64,000 nt of DNA from Haematobacter missouriensis (GCF_000740775.1 NZ_JFGS01000013.1:34048-98047); one strand, 5' to 3'. Positions 16,012-25,556 are shown, counted from the stretch's first letter. Made by a program: numbers and translations. The notes: generated by a model from the sequence alone, not told the origin.

Positions 16012-17646
16012 ATGACGGAAACTCTGCCGAACGCGAAAATGATCACCGCGGCCTCCGCGCTCTCCACCCTCGCGTCACTTCTGTGGTTGCCGCAGGCGGC
16101 GCTGCTTGCGGTGTGCATCGGACGGATGGCGGCTGGTTTCGGCGATGTTCTCCTGCCGGTTGGGGGCTTCTTTCTTGTTCGCCTTGTCCAGGCTGGTGTT
16201 CAGGCGCTGTCGGAGCGGCTGGCCTTTCGCGGGGCAAGGGCGGAACTGTCACAGCTCAGATCGGCGGTCGTCGGGTCACTGGCCGGGCACGCCCCGTTCG
16301 ATGCGGCGCGCCCATCCTCAGGTCTTGCGGCGAGTGTGCTGGCCGAGCAGGCCGAGTTGATCGTGCCCTACCTGAGTCGTTTCCGCCCCGCGCGGTTTCG
16401 GGCGACGGTAGTGCCGGTGGTGATCTTTCTGGTGATCCTTCCGCTGTCGTGGCTGGCAGCTCTGGCGCTGCTCATCGCGCTTCCGGTCATCCCGTTATTC
16501 ATGGCGCTGATCGGCTGGCGTGCAAAGGCGGCGAGCGATGCGCAACTGGGCGCGGTCGGCACGTTCAACGGATTTCTGCTCGACAGGCTGCGCGGCATGG
16601 CGACGATCAGGGGGCTGGGCGCCGTGGGTGGGGCGGAGTCGCGTCTGGCCGCTATGGCGGGAGATCTTCGGGACCGGACCATGGCGGTGCTTCGGATTGC
16701 ATTTCTTTCGTCAGCGGTGCTGGAGCTTTTTTCGGCTCTCGGGGTGGCGATGGTGGCGGTCTATGTGGGTTTTCACCTTCTGGGAGAGTTGCCATTCGGC
16801 GCGTGGGGCGCGCGGCTTTCGCTGCCGGAAGGGATGTTCATTCTGCTTCTCGCCCCCGCTTTCTTCGAACCGATGCGGGATCTGGCGGCGGTGTGGCATG
16901 ATCGGGCATCAGGAGAGGCGGCGCTCGACAAGCTCGACGGGCTTGCCCCCGCCGGGACGGCGTTTGCCGGTGCTCTGGCCCTCCCCGTCCGGGTGGGAGA
17001 GGCGAAACCGCCTTCGGTGCTACTGGAAGCAGCACAGCCCGCGCGGCAGGACAGCCGCCCGGTGAGCTTCAGCGTGGCGGCGGGCGAGCACGTTGCCCTG
17101 ACTGGGGCAAGCGGCTCTGGCAAGTCCACCGCCATAGGCTTGATCGCGGGTCTGGTGCCGCTTGGCTCCGGCCGGGTACTCGTCGGCGGGATACCTATGG
17201 CGGGTGATGGCGCCGCAACGCTCCGGGCGGGGATGGCATGGCTGGGGCAGGAGCCGCACCTACTGCCGCTGTCGCTGGCGGAGAATGTGCGGGCAGGCCG
17301 TGAGATCTCCGATGAGGCCGTGGCCGCCGCGCTCTCCTTGGCGGGGCTGTCGCGCGTCGCCGCGGTGCGCGGCAGCAGGCCGCTTGGCGAGGATGGGGCG
17401 GGGCTTTCGGGGGGGGAGGCGATGCGCCTGGCCCTCGCGCGTGCCGCCGCATCGCCTGCGGGCCTGATCCTGGCGGATGAGCCGACTGCTCATCTGGACA
17501 GCGCGACCGCAGATGCGGTGACGGAGGGGTTGCTGAGGCTTGCCCGCGGCCGCACGCTCATAGTCGCCACTCACGATCCCCGGCTTGTCGCACGGATGGA
17601 CCGTACTATCGCGATTGATCCTCCACGTGGAGAGGCTGCTGCATGA
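16012..17646 (+). CDS. cydD: ABC transporter CydD (cysteine/glutathione exporter subunit for bd oxidase assembly)
   Basis: A 544-aa half-transporter with an N-terminal six-helix membrane domain and a C-terminal ATPase: Walker A GASGSGKST (about 365-372), signature LSGGE (about 465) and Walker B LILADEPTAHLD. It pairs with CydC; in known systems the heterodimer exports cysteine and glutathione to the periplasm and is needed to assemble cytochrome bd. The last four bases overlap the cydC start (ATGA). The position at the head of a cydDCABX cluster supports the assignment. Confidence 0.92.
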   Translation: MTETLPNAKMITAASALSTLASLLWLPQAALLAVCIGRMAAGFGDVLLPVGGFFLVRLVQAGVQALSERLAFRGARAELSQLRSAVVGSLAGHAPFDAARPSSGLAASVLAEQAELIVPYLSRFRPARFRATVVPVVIFLVILPLSWLAALALLIALPVIPLFMALIGWRAKAASDAQLGAVGTFNGFLLDRLRGMATIRGLGAVGGAESRLAAMAGDLRDRTMAVLRIAFLSSAVLELFSALGVAMVAVYVGFHLLGELPFGAWGARLSLPEGMFILLLAPAFFEPMRDLAAVWHDRASGEAALDKLDGLAPAGTAFAGALALPVRVGEAKPPSVLLEAAQPARQDSRPVSFSVAAGEHVALTGASGSGKSTAIGLIAGLVPLGSGRVLVGGIPMAGDGAATLRAGMAWLGQEPHLLPLSLAENVRAGREISDEAVAAALSLAGLSRVAAVRGSRPLGEDGAGLSGGEAMRLALARAAASPAGLILADEPTAHLDSATADAVTEGLLRLARGRTLIVATHDPRLVARMDRTIAIDPPRGEAAA

Positions 17647-19319
17647 GGCGTATGCGCAAGGATTTTGCCCCCGTGGTTCGCGCGCTTGCCGAAGGGCGGG
17701 AAGGGCGGCTTCTGCTCGGCGCAGGACTTGCCGCGATCACGGCTCTGGCCGGTGTCGCGCTGCTGGGTCTTTCGGGATGGTTCATCACAGCGACGGCGCT
17801 CGCAGGGCTGTCGATGGCAACGGCGCTGAGCTTCGGTGTCCTGATGCCTGCTGCGGGCATTCGCCTGCTTGCCGTGCTCCGCACCGTGGCGCGTTATGGC
17901 GAGCGGCTGGTAACCCATGGTGCGACGCTTGGCGCGCTGGCTGAGCTACGCGTGCGCCTGTTCCGGGGGTGGAGCCCGTCCGAGGCGGCGGGCGCGCTTG
18001 CCACCCGCCCCTCGCGCCTGCTGTTCCGGATCAGCGCCGACAGCGAGGCGCTGGATTCGCTTTATCTGCGAGTTGCCGTCCCGCTGGCGGCGGCGGGACT
18101 GGCGGCGCTGGGGGTCGGGCTGGCATTGGCGGTGGTCTCGCCGGTGCTGGGTCTTGGGGCCTTCATCGTACTGACTGCCGCTGTGGCGATCATCCCGCTG
18201 CTTTCGCTTCGGGCGGGCTCATCCGCGATATATGCCCGCAGCCGATGGTTGGAGGGCTTGCGCGGCCATGTCATCACGCTTGTGCGAAATCAGGCGGATT
18301 ACGCGATGGCCGGGCGCCTTCCGGCAGAATGCGAACGAATTGCTGCTTTGGATGGGGCACTGGCGCGCGCGGATGACCGTGCCAATCGAGTTGAGGTCGC
18401 TGCGGGTGCTGGCGCGACAGTCGTAAGCGCCGTGCTGATCGCGGCTGTGACACTGGTTGTTGCCGGGATGGTGTCGGAAAACCGCATCGGGGTGGCCGTG
18501 GCGGCTTTTGGCATTCTGCTGGCCGTGGCCGCAGGCGATCCGCTGGCCGCGTTGCGTCGGGTAGGCGCGGAGGCTGCGCGCGCGCGGCTGGCGGCACGGC
18601 GGCTTGGTCCGCGGTTGGTGATGCTGCCTTCGCCCGCGCCGCTTCCCCTCCCACCTGAGGGGCAGGCTGTGGTTTTGCGGCACGTGTCCGCCGGCCCGGT
18701 TGCGCGCGGAGAAACGTTGCATGACATCACCTTGAGCCTGCGCAGGGGGGAGAAGGTGGCCGTCATCGGCCCGTCAGGGGCGGGCAAATCGACGCTTCTT
18801 CTGCTGCTCGCGGGGGAGGTTCGGGCACGGCGGGGGGAGGTGGCCGTTCTGCCATCCACTTTGTTGACCCAGCGGAGCGAACTCTTTCAGGACAGCCTCG
18901 CCGATAATCTCCGCCTCGCTGACCCCTGCGCCGATGACGCGGCGCTTATACGGGGGCTGGAGGATGCCGGGCTCCCCCGCTTCACCGCTCGTCTTGCCTT
19001 TCCGCTGGGCGAGGGCGGGATCGGCCTGTCCGGCGGAGAGGCCCGGCGGTTGGCCCTCGCAACGCTGTTTCTCCGCCCGGCGCCGCTTTGGCTGCTCGAT
19101 GAGCCGACGGAGGGCATAGATGCAACAACGGCGCGGGATATTGCCCAACGGCTTGATTTGCGCCGATCAGGTCACACAATGGTGATCGTAACCCATGTAC
19201 GGCGGGAGGCTGAAGGCGCCGACCTGCTGATAACGATGGAGCAGGGCCGGATTGCCTGTCTCCATCGTCAGGGGGAGGCGAGCTATACCGCCGCCCTTTC
19301 GGCGCTACGTCCCGATTAG
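17643..19319 (+). CDS. cydC: ABC transporter CydC
   Basis: A 558-aa half-transporter with an N-terminal membrane domain (LLGLSGWFITATALAG is a CydC hallmark) and an ATPase with Walker A GPSGAGKST (about 376-383), signature LSGGEARR and Walker B LLDEPTEGID. It forms the CydDC thiol exporter required for cytochrome bd maturation. Translation is coupled to cydD through a 4-nt overlap, and cydA begins 83 bp downstream. Confidence 0.93.
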   Translation: MRRMRKDFAPVVRALAEGREGRLLLGAGLAAITALAGVALLGLSGWFITATALAGLSMATALSFGVLMPAAGIRLLAVLRTVARYGERLVTHGATLGALAELRVRLFRGWSPSEAAGALATRPSRLLFRISADSEALDSLYLRVAVPLAAAGLAALGVGLALAVVSPVLGLGAFIVLTAAVAIIPLLSLRAGSSAIYARSRWLEGLRGHVITLVRNQADYAMAGRLPAECERIAALDGALARADDRANRVEVAAGAGATVVSAVLIAAVTLVVAGMVSENRIGVAVAAFGILLAVAAGDPLAALRRVGAEAARARLAARRLGPRLVMLPSPAPLPLPPEGQAVVLRHVSAGPVARGETLHDITLSLRRGEKVAVIGPSGAGKSTLLLLLAGEVRARRGEVAVLPSTLLTQRSELFQDSLADNLRLADPCADDAALIRGLEDAGLPRFTARLAFPLGEGGIGLSGGEARRLALATLFLRPAPLWLLDEPTEGIDATTARDIAQRLDLRRSGHTMVIVTHVRREAEGADLLITMEQGRIACLHRQGEASYTAALSALRPD

Positions 19320-19402
19320 GACAGCCGCGCCCTTGCCAGACCGACGCCCGCGCGCCGCGGACGTCCAGGAACGGAGCAAGAGCTCGCCCGGAAAGGCCAG
19401 CC

Positions 19403-20983
19403 ATGGATTTTTTTGACGTTGTCACACTTTCGCGTCTCCAGTTCGCTCTGACGGCGCTCTACCATTTCCTATTCGTGCCGCTCACGCTGGGCCTATCCGT
19501 CATGATTGCCGCGATGGAGACAGTCTATGTGATGACGGGCCGGGTCATCTGGCGCCAGATGACCAAGTTCTGGGGCACACTCTTCGGCATCAATTTCGCC
19601 CTCGGGGTAGCGACCGGCATTGTGATGGAGTTCCAGTTCGGCATGAACTGGAGCTACTACAGCCATTATGTCGGCGACATCTTCGGTGCGCCGCTGGCCA
19701 TCGAGGGGTTGATGGCCTTCTTCCTTGAGGCGACTTTCGTCGGTCTGTTCTTCTTCGGCTGGGACAAGATGTCGAAGGTGGGCCACCTCATCGCGACCTA
19801 CTGCGTGGCGATCGGCTCCAACTTCTCCGCGCTGTGGATTCTCATTGCCAACGGCTGGATGCAGAATCCGGTGGGCGCGCACTTCAACCCGGACACGATG
19901 CGGATGGAGGTTGCCAGCTTCTTCGATGTTCTGATGAACCCGGTCGCGCAAGCGCGATTCGTGCATACCGTCTCCGCCGGCTATGTCGTGGCGTCTGTCT
20001 TCGTGCTAGGGGTCTCGGCCTGGTATCTGCTGCGCGGCTGGCATGTTGCGGTCGCCAAGCGGTCGATCACCATCGCCGCATCCTTCGGGCTTGCGGCCGC
20101 ACTCTCGGTCGTGGTGCTGGGTGACGAGTCGGGCTACCTCACGTCCGAGCACCAGAAGATGAAGATGGCAGCGCTGGAGGGCATGTGGGAAACGGAGCCC
20201 GCGCCTGCCCCATTCACCCTTTTCGCGATCCCGGACATGCAGGCGCGGGAGAATCGCTACGCCATTCATATCCCTTGGGTCATGGGGTTGATCGGCACGC
20301 GCTCCCTTACTACGCAGATACCCGGCATTCTCGATCTCGTCGATCATGCGAAGGAGCGGATCCGGTCTGGCATGATCGCCTATGACGCGCTTCAGACCAT
20401 CCGCATGGCGCCTGACGCGGCCGCTTCCGGCGCGGCGCGCGTTTCCTTCCGCGAGAGGGAGGCGGATCTCGGATATGCGCTGCTGCTCAAGCAGTATATC
20501 GACGACCCGCGGCTGGCGACGGAGGATCAGATCGACCGCGCGGCCTGGAGCACGGTACCCAACGTTCCGGTGCTGTTCTGGGTCTTCAGGATCATGGTGG
20601 CCGTCGGGTTCTTCAACATCCTGTTGATGGGCACCTTCTTCGTGATGAGCACGAGGCGATCGCTCGATCGGCACCCCTGGTTGTTGAAAGTGGCGGTCTG
20701 GGCGATGGTGTTGCCTTGGGTTGCGGCGGAATGCGGCTGGATCCTTGCCGAGTACGGTCGTCAGCCCTGGGCAGTCGAAGGGGTATTGCCGGTATTCCTC
20801 TCCGTCTCCGACCTCTCGGCCGGCACGGTGCTGATGACGGTCATCGGCTTCACTCTGATCTATGCCACGCTGATCGTGATCGAGGTCAAGCTCATGCTGG
20901 CCGCCATCCGCAAGGGCCCGCAGCCGGACTACGAACCGGAGGCGCCCCTCATCCCGAAACCCATCGTGACGCCGGCGGAGTGA
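19403..20983 (+). CDS. cydA: Cytochrome bd quinol oxidase subunit I
   Basis: A 526-aa membrane protein close in length to E. coli CydA. Haem ligands line up: His21 (b595/d region), His188 and Met398 (FRIM; haem b558), and Glu450 in AEYGRQPW. The extended quinol loop has the HQKMKMAALEGMWETE stretch, so it belongs to the long Q-loop group. It oxidises quinol and reduces oxygen to water without pumping protons, allowing respiration at low oxygen. It is followed by cydB after 4 nt. Confidence 0.96.
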   Translation: MDFFDVVTLSRLQFALTALYHFLFVPLTLGLSVMIAAMETVYVMTGRVIWRQMTKFWGTLFGINFALGVATGIVMEFQFGMNWSYYSHYVGDIFGAPLAIEGLMAFFLEATFVGLFFFGWDKMSKVGHLIATYCVAIGSNFSALWILIANGWMQNPVGAHFNPDTMRMEVASFFDVLMNPVAQARFVHTVSAGYVVASVFVLGVSAWYLLRGWHVAVAKRSITIAASFGLAAALSVVVLGDESGYLTSEHQKMKMAALEGMWETEPAPAPFTLFAIPDMQARENRYAIHIPWVMGLIGTRSLTTQIPGILDLVDHAKERIRSGMIAYDALQTIRMAPDAAASGAARVSFREREADLGYALLLKQYIDDPRLATEDQIDRAAWSTVPNVPVLFWVFRIMVAVGFFNILLMGTFFVMSTRRSLDRHPWLLKVAVWAMVLPWVAAECGWILAEYGRQPWAVEGVLPVFLSVSDLSAGTVLMTVIGFTLIYATLIVIEVKLMLAAIRKGPQPDYEPEAPLIPKPIVTPAE

Positions 20984-20987
20984 TGCC

Positions 20988-22139
20988 ATGATCCTGCATG
21001 ATTTGCTAAGCTACGACGCACTCCGCCTTATCTGGTGGGTTCTTCTGGGCGTTCTTCTGATCGGCTTTGCGCTTTCGGACGGATTCGACCTCGGCGTGGG
21101 TATGCTCCTGCCCTTCGCGGGTCAGAACGATGTCGAGCGGCGTATCGTCATCAACACTATCGGGCCAGTCTGGGAGGGTAACCAGGTGTGGCTGATCCTT
21201 GGCGGTGGCGCGATCTTCGCCGCGTGGCCACCACTCTATGCCGTGTCCTTCTCGGGCTTCTACCTTGCGATGTTTGCGATCCTGTTCGCGCTCATCCTGC
21301 GGCCCGTTGGCTTCAAATACCGCTCGAAGCGGGAGAGTCTGACCTGGCGCTACAACTGGGACTGGGCGTTGTTTATCGGGGGGTTCGTGCCCGCGCTCAT
21401 CTTTGGCGTAGCAGTGGGCAATGTGCTTCAGGGGGTGCCCTTCCGCTTCGGCCCGGACATGCGCATCTATTACGATGGGTGGTTCATCGGTCTTCTGAAC
21501 CCCTATGCGCTGCTTTGCGGCGTCCTGTCAGTCGCGATGCTTGCCATGCATGGCGCCGCATGGCTCATCGTGAAGACCACAGGGCCGGTGCAGGAGCGGG
21601 CGCGGCGGTTCGGCACATGGGCGGCGATAGCGACGCTGGTGCTTTATGCTCTCGGCGGGCTGCTGCTCTGGGCCTTCATCGATGGTTATGTGGTCACGAG
21701 CACCTTTCCGGAGAACGGTCCCTCCAACCCGCTCGCCAAGACGGTGGAGGTCTATGCGGGGGGATGGTTCACCAACTATGGCGCCCATCCCTGGATGCTG
21801 ATCGCCCCGGCGGCAGGCTTTGTCGGTGCGCTCGGCGTTCTGGGAATGATAGCGGCGAAGCGGGAGGTCGGTGTGCTTATGTTGAGCCAACTGTCCATCT
21901 TCGGAGTGATCTCATCCGTCGGGCTCTCCATGTTCCCGTTCATCCTGCCGTCCTCCGAAATGCCGGGGGCAAGCATAACCGTATGGGATTCGTCTTCCAG
22001 CCACCTGACCCTGTTCATCATGTTGGTGACCTCGGTGGTCTTCCTGCCGATCATCGCCCTGTACACCACCTGGGCCTACAAGCTGCTCTGGGGCAAGGTT
22101 AAAAAAGAGGACGTGACCGGCGACAGTCACGCTTACTGA
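20988..22139 (+). CDS. cydB: Cytochrome bd quinol oxidase subunit II
   Basis: A 383-aa polytopic protein starting with the conserved WWVLLGVLLIGFALSDGFDLG and GPVWEGNQVWLILGGG, typical of CydB. It forms the structural partner of CydA and contributes to the oxygen and proton paths. GGAG in the end of cydA serves as its ribosome-binding site. cydX follows 12 nt after its stop. Confidence 0.96.
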   Translation: MILHDLLSYDALRLIWWVLLGVLLIGFALSDGFDLGVGMLLPFAGQNDVERRIVINTIGPVWEGNQVWLILGGGAIFAAWPPLYAVSFSGFYLAMFAILFALILRPVGFKYRSKRESLTWRYNWDWALFIGGFVPALIFGVAVGNVLQGVPFRFGPDMRIYYDGWFIGLLNPYALLCGVLSVAMLAMHGAAWLIVKTTGPVQERARRFGTWAAIATLVLYALGGLLLWAFIDGYVVTSTFPENGPSNPLAKTVEVYAGGWFTNYGAHPWMLIAPAAGFVGALGVLGMIAAKREVGVLMLSQLSIFGVISSVGLSMFPFILPSSEMPGASITVWDSSSSHLTLFIMLVTSVVFLPIIALYTTWAYKLLWGKVKKEDVTGDSHAY

Positions 22140-22151
22140 AAGGATCCGAAT

Positions 22152-22277
22152 ATGTGGTACTTCGCCTGGATACTCGGTCTGCCGCTGGCCGTAACCTTTG
22201 CTGTGCTGAATGCAATGTGGTTCGAGATACTGGAGGATGGCCGCGAGACGCTGGACGAGGCCGGCCACCAGCGCTGA
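22152..22277 (+). CDS. cydX: Cytochrome bd small subunit CydX
   Basis: A 41-aa single-helix protein, too short for usual gene finders. It begins MWYFAWILGLPLA and continues to AMWFEILEDG, matching the CydX/CbdX pattern (E. coli CydX begins MWYFAWILG). CydX binds CydA and stabilises the haems of the oxidase. AAGGA precedes the ATG at suitable distance, and a strong terminator follows 10 nt after the stop, closing the cyd operon. Confidence 0.93.
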   Translation: MWYFAWILGLPLAVTFAVLNAMWFEILEDGRETLDEAGHQR

Positions 22278-22287
22278 CGCCATGAGA

Positions 22288-22320
22288 AAGCCGGCCCGAA
22301 TTGCTCCGGGCCGGCTTCTT
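22288..22320 (+). terminator. Rho-independent terminator of cydDCABX
   Basis: AAGCCGGCCCG (22288-22298) and CGGGCCGGCTT (22307-22317) form a perfect 11-bp stem with an 8-nt loop, followed by a short pyrimidine stretch. It lies between cydX and the convergent gcd gene and can serve both strands. Confidence 0.8.
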
Positions 22321-22334
22321 CGAGGGGCAGGACG

Positions 22335-24764
22335 TTACTGTCTCGGCAGGGCATAGGCGACGAGATAGTCGCCCGGTTGCGTCTGCATGAGGTTATGACC
22401 ACCTGCCGCGATGACCACGAACTGCCGCCCACTCTCTTCCGAGAGATAGGTCATCGGGGTCGCGTTGCCGCCCGCCGGCAGGCGCCCTTTCCACAGGATA
22501 TCGCCCGTCTCGAGGTCCATTGCGCGGAGCGACTGCTCCCCCGAAGCCGCGACGAACACGAGCCCCGACTTGGTGGTGATGGAGCCTCCCAGCCCGGGAA
22601 CGCCGAGGCTGATCGGAAGACGCGAGCGGATAGTGCTGCCCGCGATGGTTACACCGCTGTCCTCGGCCGTGCCCGACCGGCGCTGCCAGAGCACCTCCTT
22701 CGTGGTGAGGTCAACCGCTGTCACAAGGCCGTAGGGCGGCGCAAGGCAAGGCGCGCCCAAAGGCGACATGAAGGGTTTCAGGTCTGCGGCATAGGGCGTG
22801 CCCTCCTGCGGGACCGCGCCACCCACGCTGACGCCGGGACGACCGTCGGCAGCCTTCAGACCAGCCGCGTCCGCTTCTGACCGTGGCATCAGCCGAAGAT
22901 ACATCGGCACCCGGTTCCAGTTCGCGACGAGGATTTTGCGCTCCGGATCAAAGGAGCCCGAGCCCCAGTTGCTGCCGCCCAGCGAGCCGGGGAAGAAGAA
23001 AACGGAATCTTCGCCTGGAGGCGTGAGAGGCCCGTCCCACCGCGCCTCGCGGAAGCGGATGCGGCACCACATCAGATCGAAGGGTGTCGCCCCCCACATG
23101 TCCGTTTCGTCGATACCGAGGGGTTTCTTCGGATCGATGCCTGAAAACTCCGGCATCTCAACAGAGAAGGGCTGCGTCGGGGAAATCCGCTCGGCCTCCG
23201 CGCCTCCTTGCGGAACCGGGAGCTCCTGAACCTCGTAGATCGGCTCGCCTGTGCGGCGGTCCAGAACGAAGTTCTGCCCTCGCTTGGTGAGCTGCACGAG
23301 AGCCGGGACAGTTTCCCCTTCGATCTGGAGATCGACGAGGCTCGGCTGAGAGCCGACATCCATGTCCCAGACGTCATAGTGAATGGTCTGGAAATGCCAG
23401 CGAAGCGCCCCGGTTTCCGCGTCGAGGGCAAGGATAGAACCTGAGTAGCGGTTGTCAAAGTCGCGGCGGTGGCCGCCCCAATAGTCCGGCGTCGCGTTGC
23501 CGGTCGGCATATAGACCAGCCCCAGCTCATCATCGGCTGAGATCGGCGCCCATGAGTTCGGCGTACCGCGCGTAAACTCCTCCCCCTCTGCGGGCATGGA
23601 GTGGTCTTCCGGGCGGCCCATGTCGAATGCCCAGTCGAACGTGCCGGTAACCGCGTCAAATGCCCGGATCACGCCGGAGGGTTCATCCGTCATCTGGCCG
23701 TCAGAGATCCAGCCGCCGATCACCACCCGTCCGCGCACGATCTGCGGGGCGGACGAAACATAGGAGTAGCCGGGGATGACATGGCCGAGCCCCTGCTTGA
23801 GATCCACCTGGCCATTCTGGCCGAAGTCGGCACAAGGCTCCCCGGTCGCCGCATCGACGGCCAGAAGGCGCGCGTCCACCGTTCCGCCGATAATGCGCTC
23901 AGCGCATGCGGCACCGGCCGGAACCGCGCTTTCGGGTGCTTGATAATAAGCCACACCCCGGCAGGCGGCCGAGCCGGTCACACCCGTAAGGTCGGTGTGG
24001 CTGTTGAAGCGCCAGTTCTCCTGCCCGGTTTCCGCGTCGAGTGAGACGATGTCGTTCCGCGCCGTGCAGAGATAGAGCGAGCGCCCGATTTTTAGCGGCG
24101 TAGCTTGGAGGCGCCGCACCGGTCCTTCCGGCGGGGGGTAATCGCCGGTGCGATAGGTCCAGGCGACTTGCAGATCCCGCACGTTTTCCGGGTTGATCTG
24201 CTCCAGCGGCGAGAAACGTGTGCCATGCTGGTCGTTTCCGTAATGGTGCCACTCGCCCTCTGGTGTGTCCTGGGTATATTTGGCCTTCGCCTCCGGCAGG
24301 GGCCGGGTTGCCGCGATCTCATGGATATCGCCCTTTGCGAACCCCCAGCCGAAAAGACCCAGCAGGGCGACCGCAAAGCCACCCACTACGGCGCGGCCCA
24401 ATAGCGCGGGGCGCGGCCCCGAGATTAGGCTGCGCCGATACCAGGGGGTCAGGAAGAACAGCCCGAACAGGAACGGTCCTGACAAGCGGGGCAGCAATGT
24501 CCAGAAATCGACCCCCACCTCGCTGATGGCCCAGATATAGGTCCAGGCGAGCATGGCAGCATAAAGCCATCCGGCCCAGGCGTTGCCGCGCCAGACAAGG
24601 ATACCGGACACGATCACGGCAAGGCCGGTGATTAGGAAATAGAGTGATCCGCCTAGTAGCGCGAGCTGCGCGCCCCCCCAGACGTAGGCCAATCCGATCA
24701 GCACGAAAAGGGTCGCAAAGACCCTCGCCGCGCCACGATGGCGGCGTTCTGTTGTCGGTGTCAC
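22335..24764 (-). CDS. gcd: Membrane-bound PQQ-dependent glucose-type dehydrogenase
   Basis: An 809-aa protein with about five N-terminal helices and a C-terminal eight-bladed PQQ propeller (about 175-809). Segments match membrane glucose dehydrogenase: SWAPISADDELGLVYMPTGN, GSILALDAETGALRW, YDVWDMD with the presumed catalytic Asp, and GGNATPMTYLSEESGRQFVVI. It oxidises an aldose in the periplasm and reduces ubiquinone. I chose GTG 24764 because GGAGGG sits 8 nt upstream; no in-frame ATG precedes the first helix. Quinate or other polyol dehydrogenases of the same family remain possible. No PQQ synthesis genes are visible. Confidence 0.85.
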   Translation of the reverse strand: MTPTTERRHRGAARVFATLFVLIGLAYVWGGAQLALLGGSLYFLITGLAVIVSGILVWRGNAWAGWLYAAMLAWTYIWAISEVGVDFWTLLPRLSGPFLFGLFFLTPWYRRSLISGPRPALLGRAVVGGFAVALLGLFGWGFAKGDIHEIAATRPLPEAKAKYTQDTPEGEWHHYGNDQHGTRFSPLEQINPENVRDLQVAWTYRTGDYPPPEGPVRRLQATPLKIGRSLYLCTARNDIVSLDAETGQENWRFNSHTDLTGVTGSAACRGVAYYQAPESAVPAGAACAERIIGGTVDARLLAVDAATGEPCADFGQNGQVDLKQGLGHVIPGYSYVSSAPQIVRGRVVIGGWISDGQMTDEPSGVIRAFDAVTGTFDWAFDMGRPEDHSMPAEGEEFTRGTPNSWAPISADDELGLVYMPTGNATPDYWGGHRRDFDNRYSGSILALDAETGALRWHFQTIHYDVWDMDVGSQPSLVDLQIEGETVPALVQLTKRGQNFVLDRRTGEPIYEVQELPVPQGGAEAERISPTQPFSVEMPEFSGIDPKKPLGIDETDMWGATPFDLMWCRIRFREARWDGPLTPPGEDSVFFFPGSLGGSNWGSGSFDPERKILVANWNRVPMYLRLMPRSEADAAGLKAADGRPGVSVGGAVPQEGTPYAADLKPFMSPLGAPCLAPPYGLVTAVDLTTKEVLWQRRSGTAEDSGVTIAGSTIRSRLPISLGVPGLGGSITTKSGLVFVAASGEQSLRAMDLETGDILWKGRLPAGGNATPMTYLSEESGRQFVVIAAGGHNLMQTQPGDYLVAYALPRQ

Positions 24765-24825
24765 GGGGACAACCCTCCGAATGCTCGAACCGCAATCAGG
24801 AGAATGCGGTGAGACTTCCGTCAAA

Positions 24826-24851
24826 CATAAATGACTGCAAGGTCATTTATG
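24826..24851. promoter_or_regulatory. 10-bp inverted repeat, probable TetR operator for gcd
   Basis: CATAAATGAC (24826-24835) and GTCATTTATG (24842-24851) are perfect arms around a 6-nt spacer, 61 bp upstream of the gcd start and downstream of the TetR gene. Length and symmetry are typical of TetR-family operators. Control of gcd by the neighbouring TetR protein is inferred. Confidence 0.6.
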
Positions 24852-24876
24852 GGGTTGTCGTGGATATCACAACCCC
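24851..24876 (-). terminator. Stem-loop between tetR and gcd
   Basis: GGGGTTGT (24851-24858) and ACAACCCC (24869-24876) form a perfect 8-bp stem with a 10-nt loop just after the TetR gene on the minus strand. No T-run follows, so it may be a weak terminator or a second protein-binding site next to the TetR palindrome. Confidence 0.35.
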
Positions 24877-24906
24877 GCGTCTCGAATGTGATCTTCTGCC
24901 CGTGCG

Positions 24907-25536
24907 TCAGGAGAAGAACAGCGAGATCTGCAGTTCCATCAGGGAGGCTGCCGAGATTTCCCCGCCCGGATTAAGCACCCCGCCTTCGACCATCGCAACC
25001 CAGAGAGGCGCGACGAGCAGCTGGGGATTTGCTGCGAGTCGGGGGTCACACACCTCGCCACGCGCAATGGCCATGCGGATCGCCGCGGAAATATAGGCGT
25101 TGGTCGGCTCGTAGATGCTGCGAAAGTAGGTCTCGGCCAGAAATCGCGACGCGCCACCTTCGGCGAGCACCAGCCGTGCGAGCGAGGCCCGACCGGAAGC
25201 CTCGAGCTGTTCCGCGACAGGCAGCATCACGCGGCGAAAATGTTGTCCCAGTGTCTCTCCGGGTAGAAATGCCGGGGTATCGCGCAGCGCGTTCCGCTCG
25301 TCCATCGCGCGCTGGACAACCCCTTCGAAGAGAGCCTCTTTCGTGGGGTAATAGCGATAAGGCGTACCCTTGGCCATTCCCCCGCGACGTGCGATTCTGT
25401 CCATGCGTGCGCCCGCGACGCCGTATTCCAGAAACTCCGCCATGGCTGCATCGAGAATGGCGGCCTGGGTCCGCTGGGTCTTGGCGGGGCTTGGGCCGCG
25501 TGTGGCAGGCCGGGGAAGCGGGGCATCGGTCGACAT
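24907..25536 (-). CDS. TetR/AcrR-family transcriptional regulator
   Basis: A 209-aa protein with an N-terminal helix-turn-helix (QAAILDAAMAEFLEYGVAGARMDRIARRGGMAKGTPYRYYPTKEALF region, about residues 22-70) and an all-helical ligand domain. It lies upstream of gcd on the same strand with a strong palindrome between them, so it is the likely regulator of gcd. The ligand is unknown. Confidence 0.88.
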   Translation of the reverse strand: MSTDAPLPRPATRGPSPAKTQRTQAAILDAAMAEFLEYGVAGARMDRIARRGGMAKGTPYRYYPTKEALFEGVVQRAMDERNALRDTPAFLPGETLGQHFRRVMLPVAEQLEASGRASLARLVLAEGGASRFLAETYFRSIYEPTNAYISAAIRMAIARGEVCDPRLAANPQLLVAPLWVAMVEGGVLNPGGEISAASLMELQISLFFS

Positions 25537-25556
25537 GAGGGAAAGGTAGATAGCAG

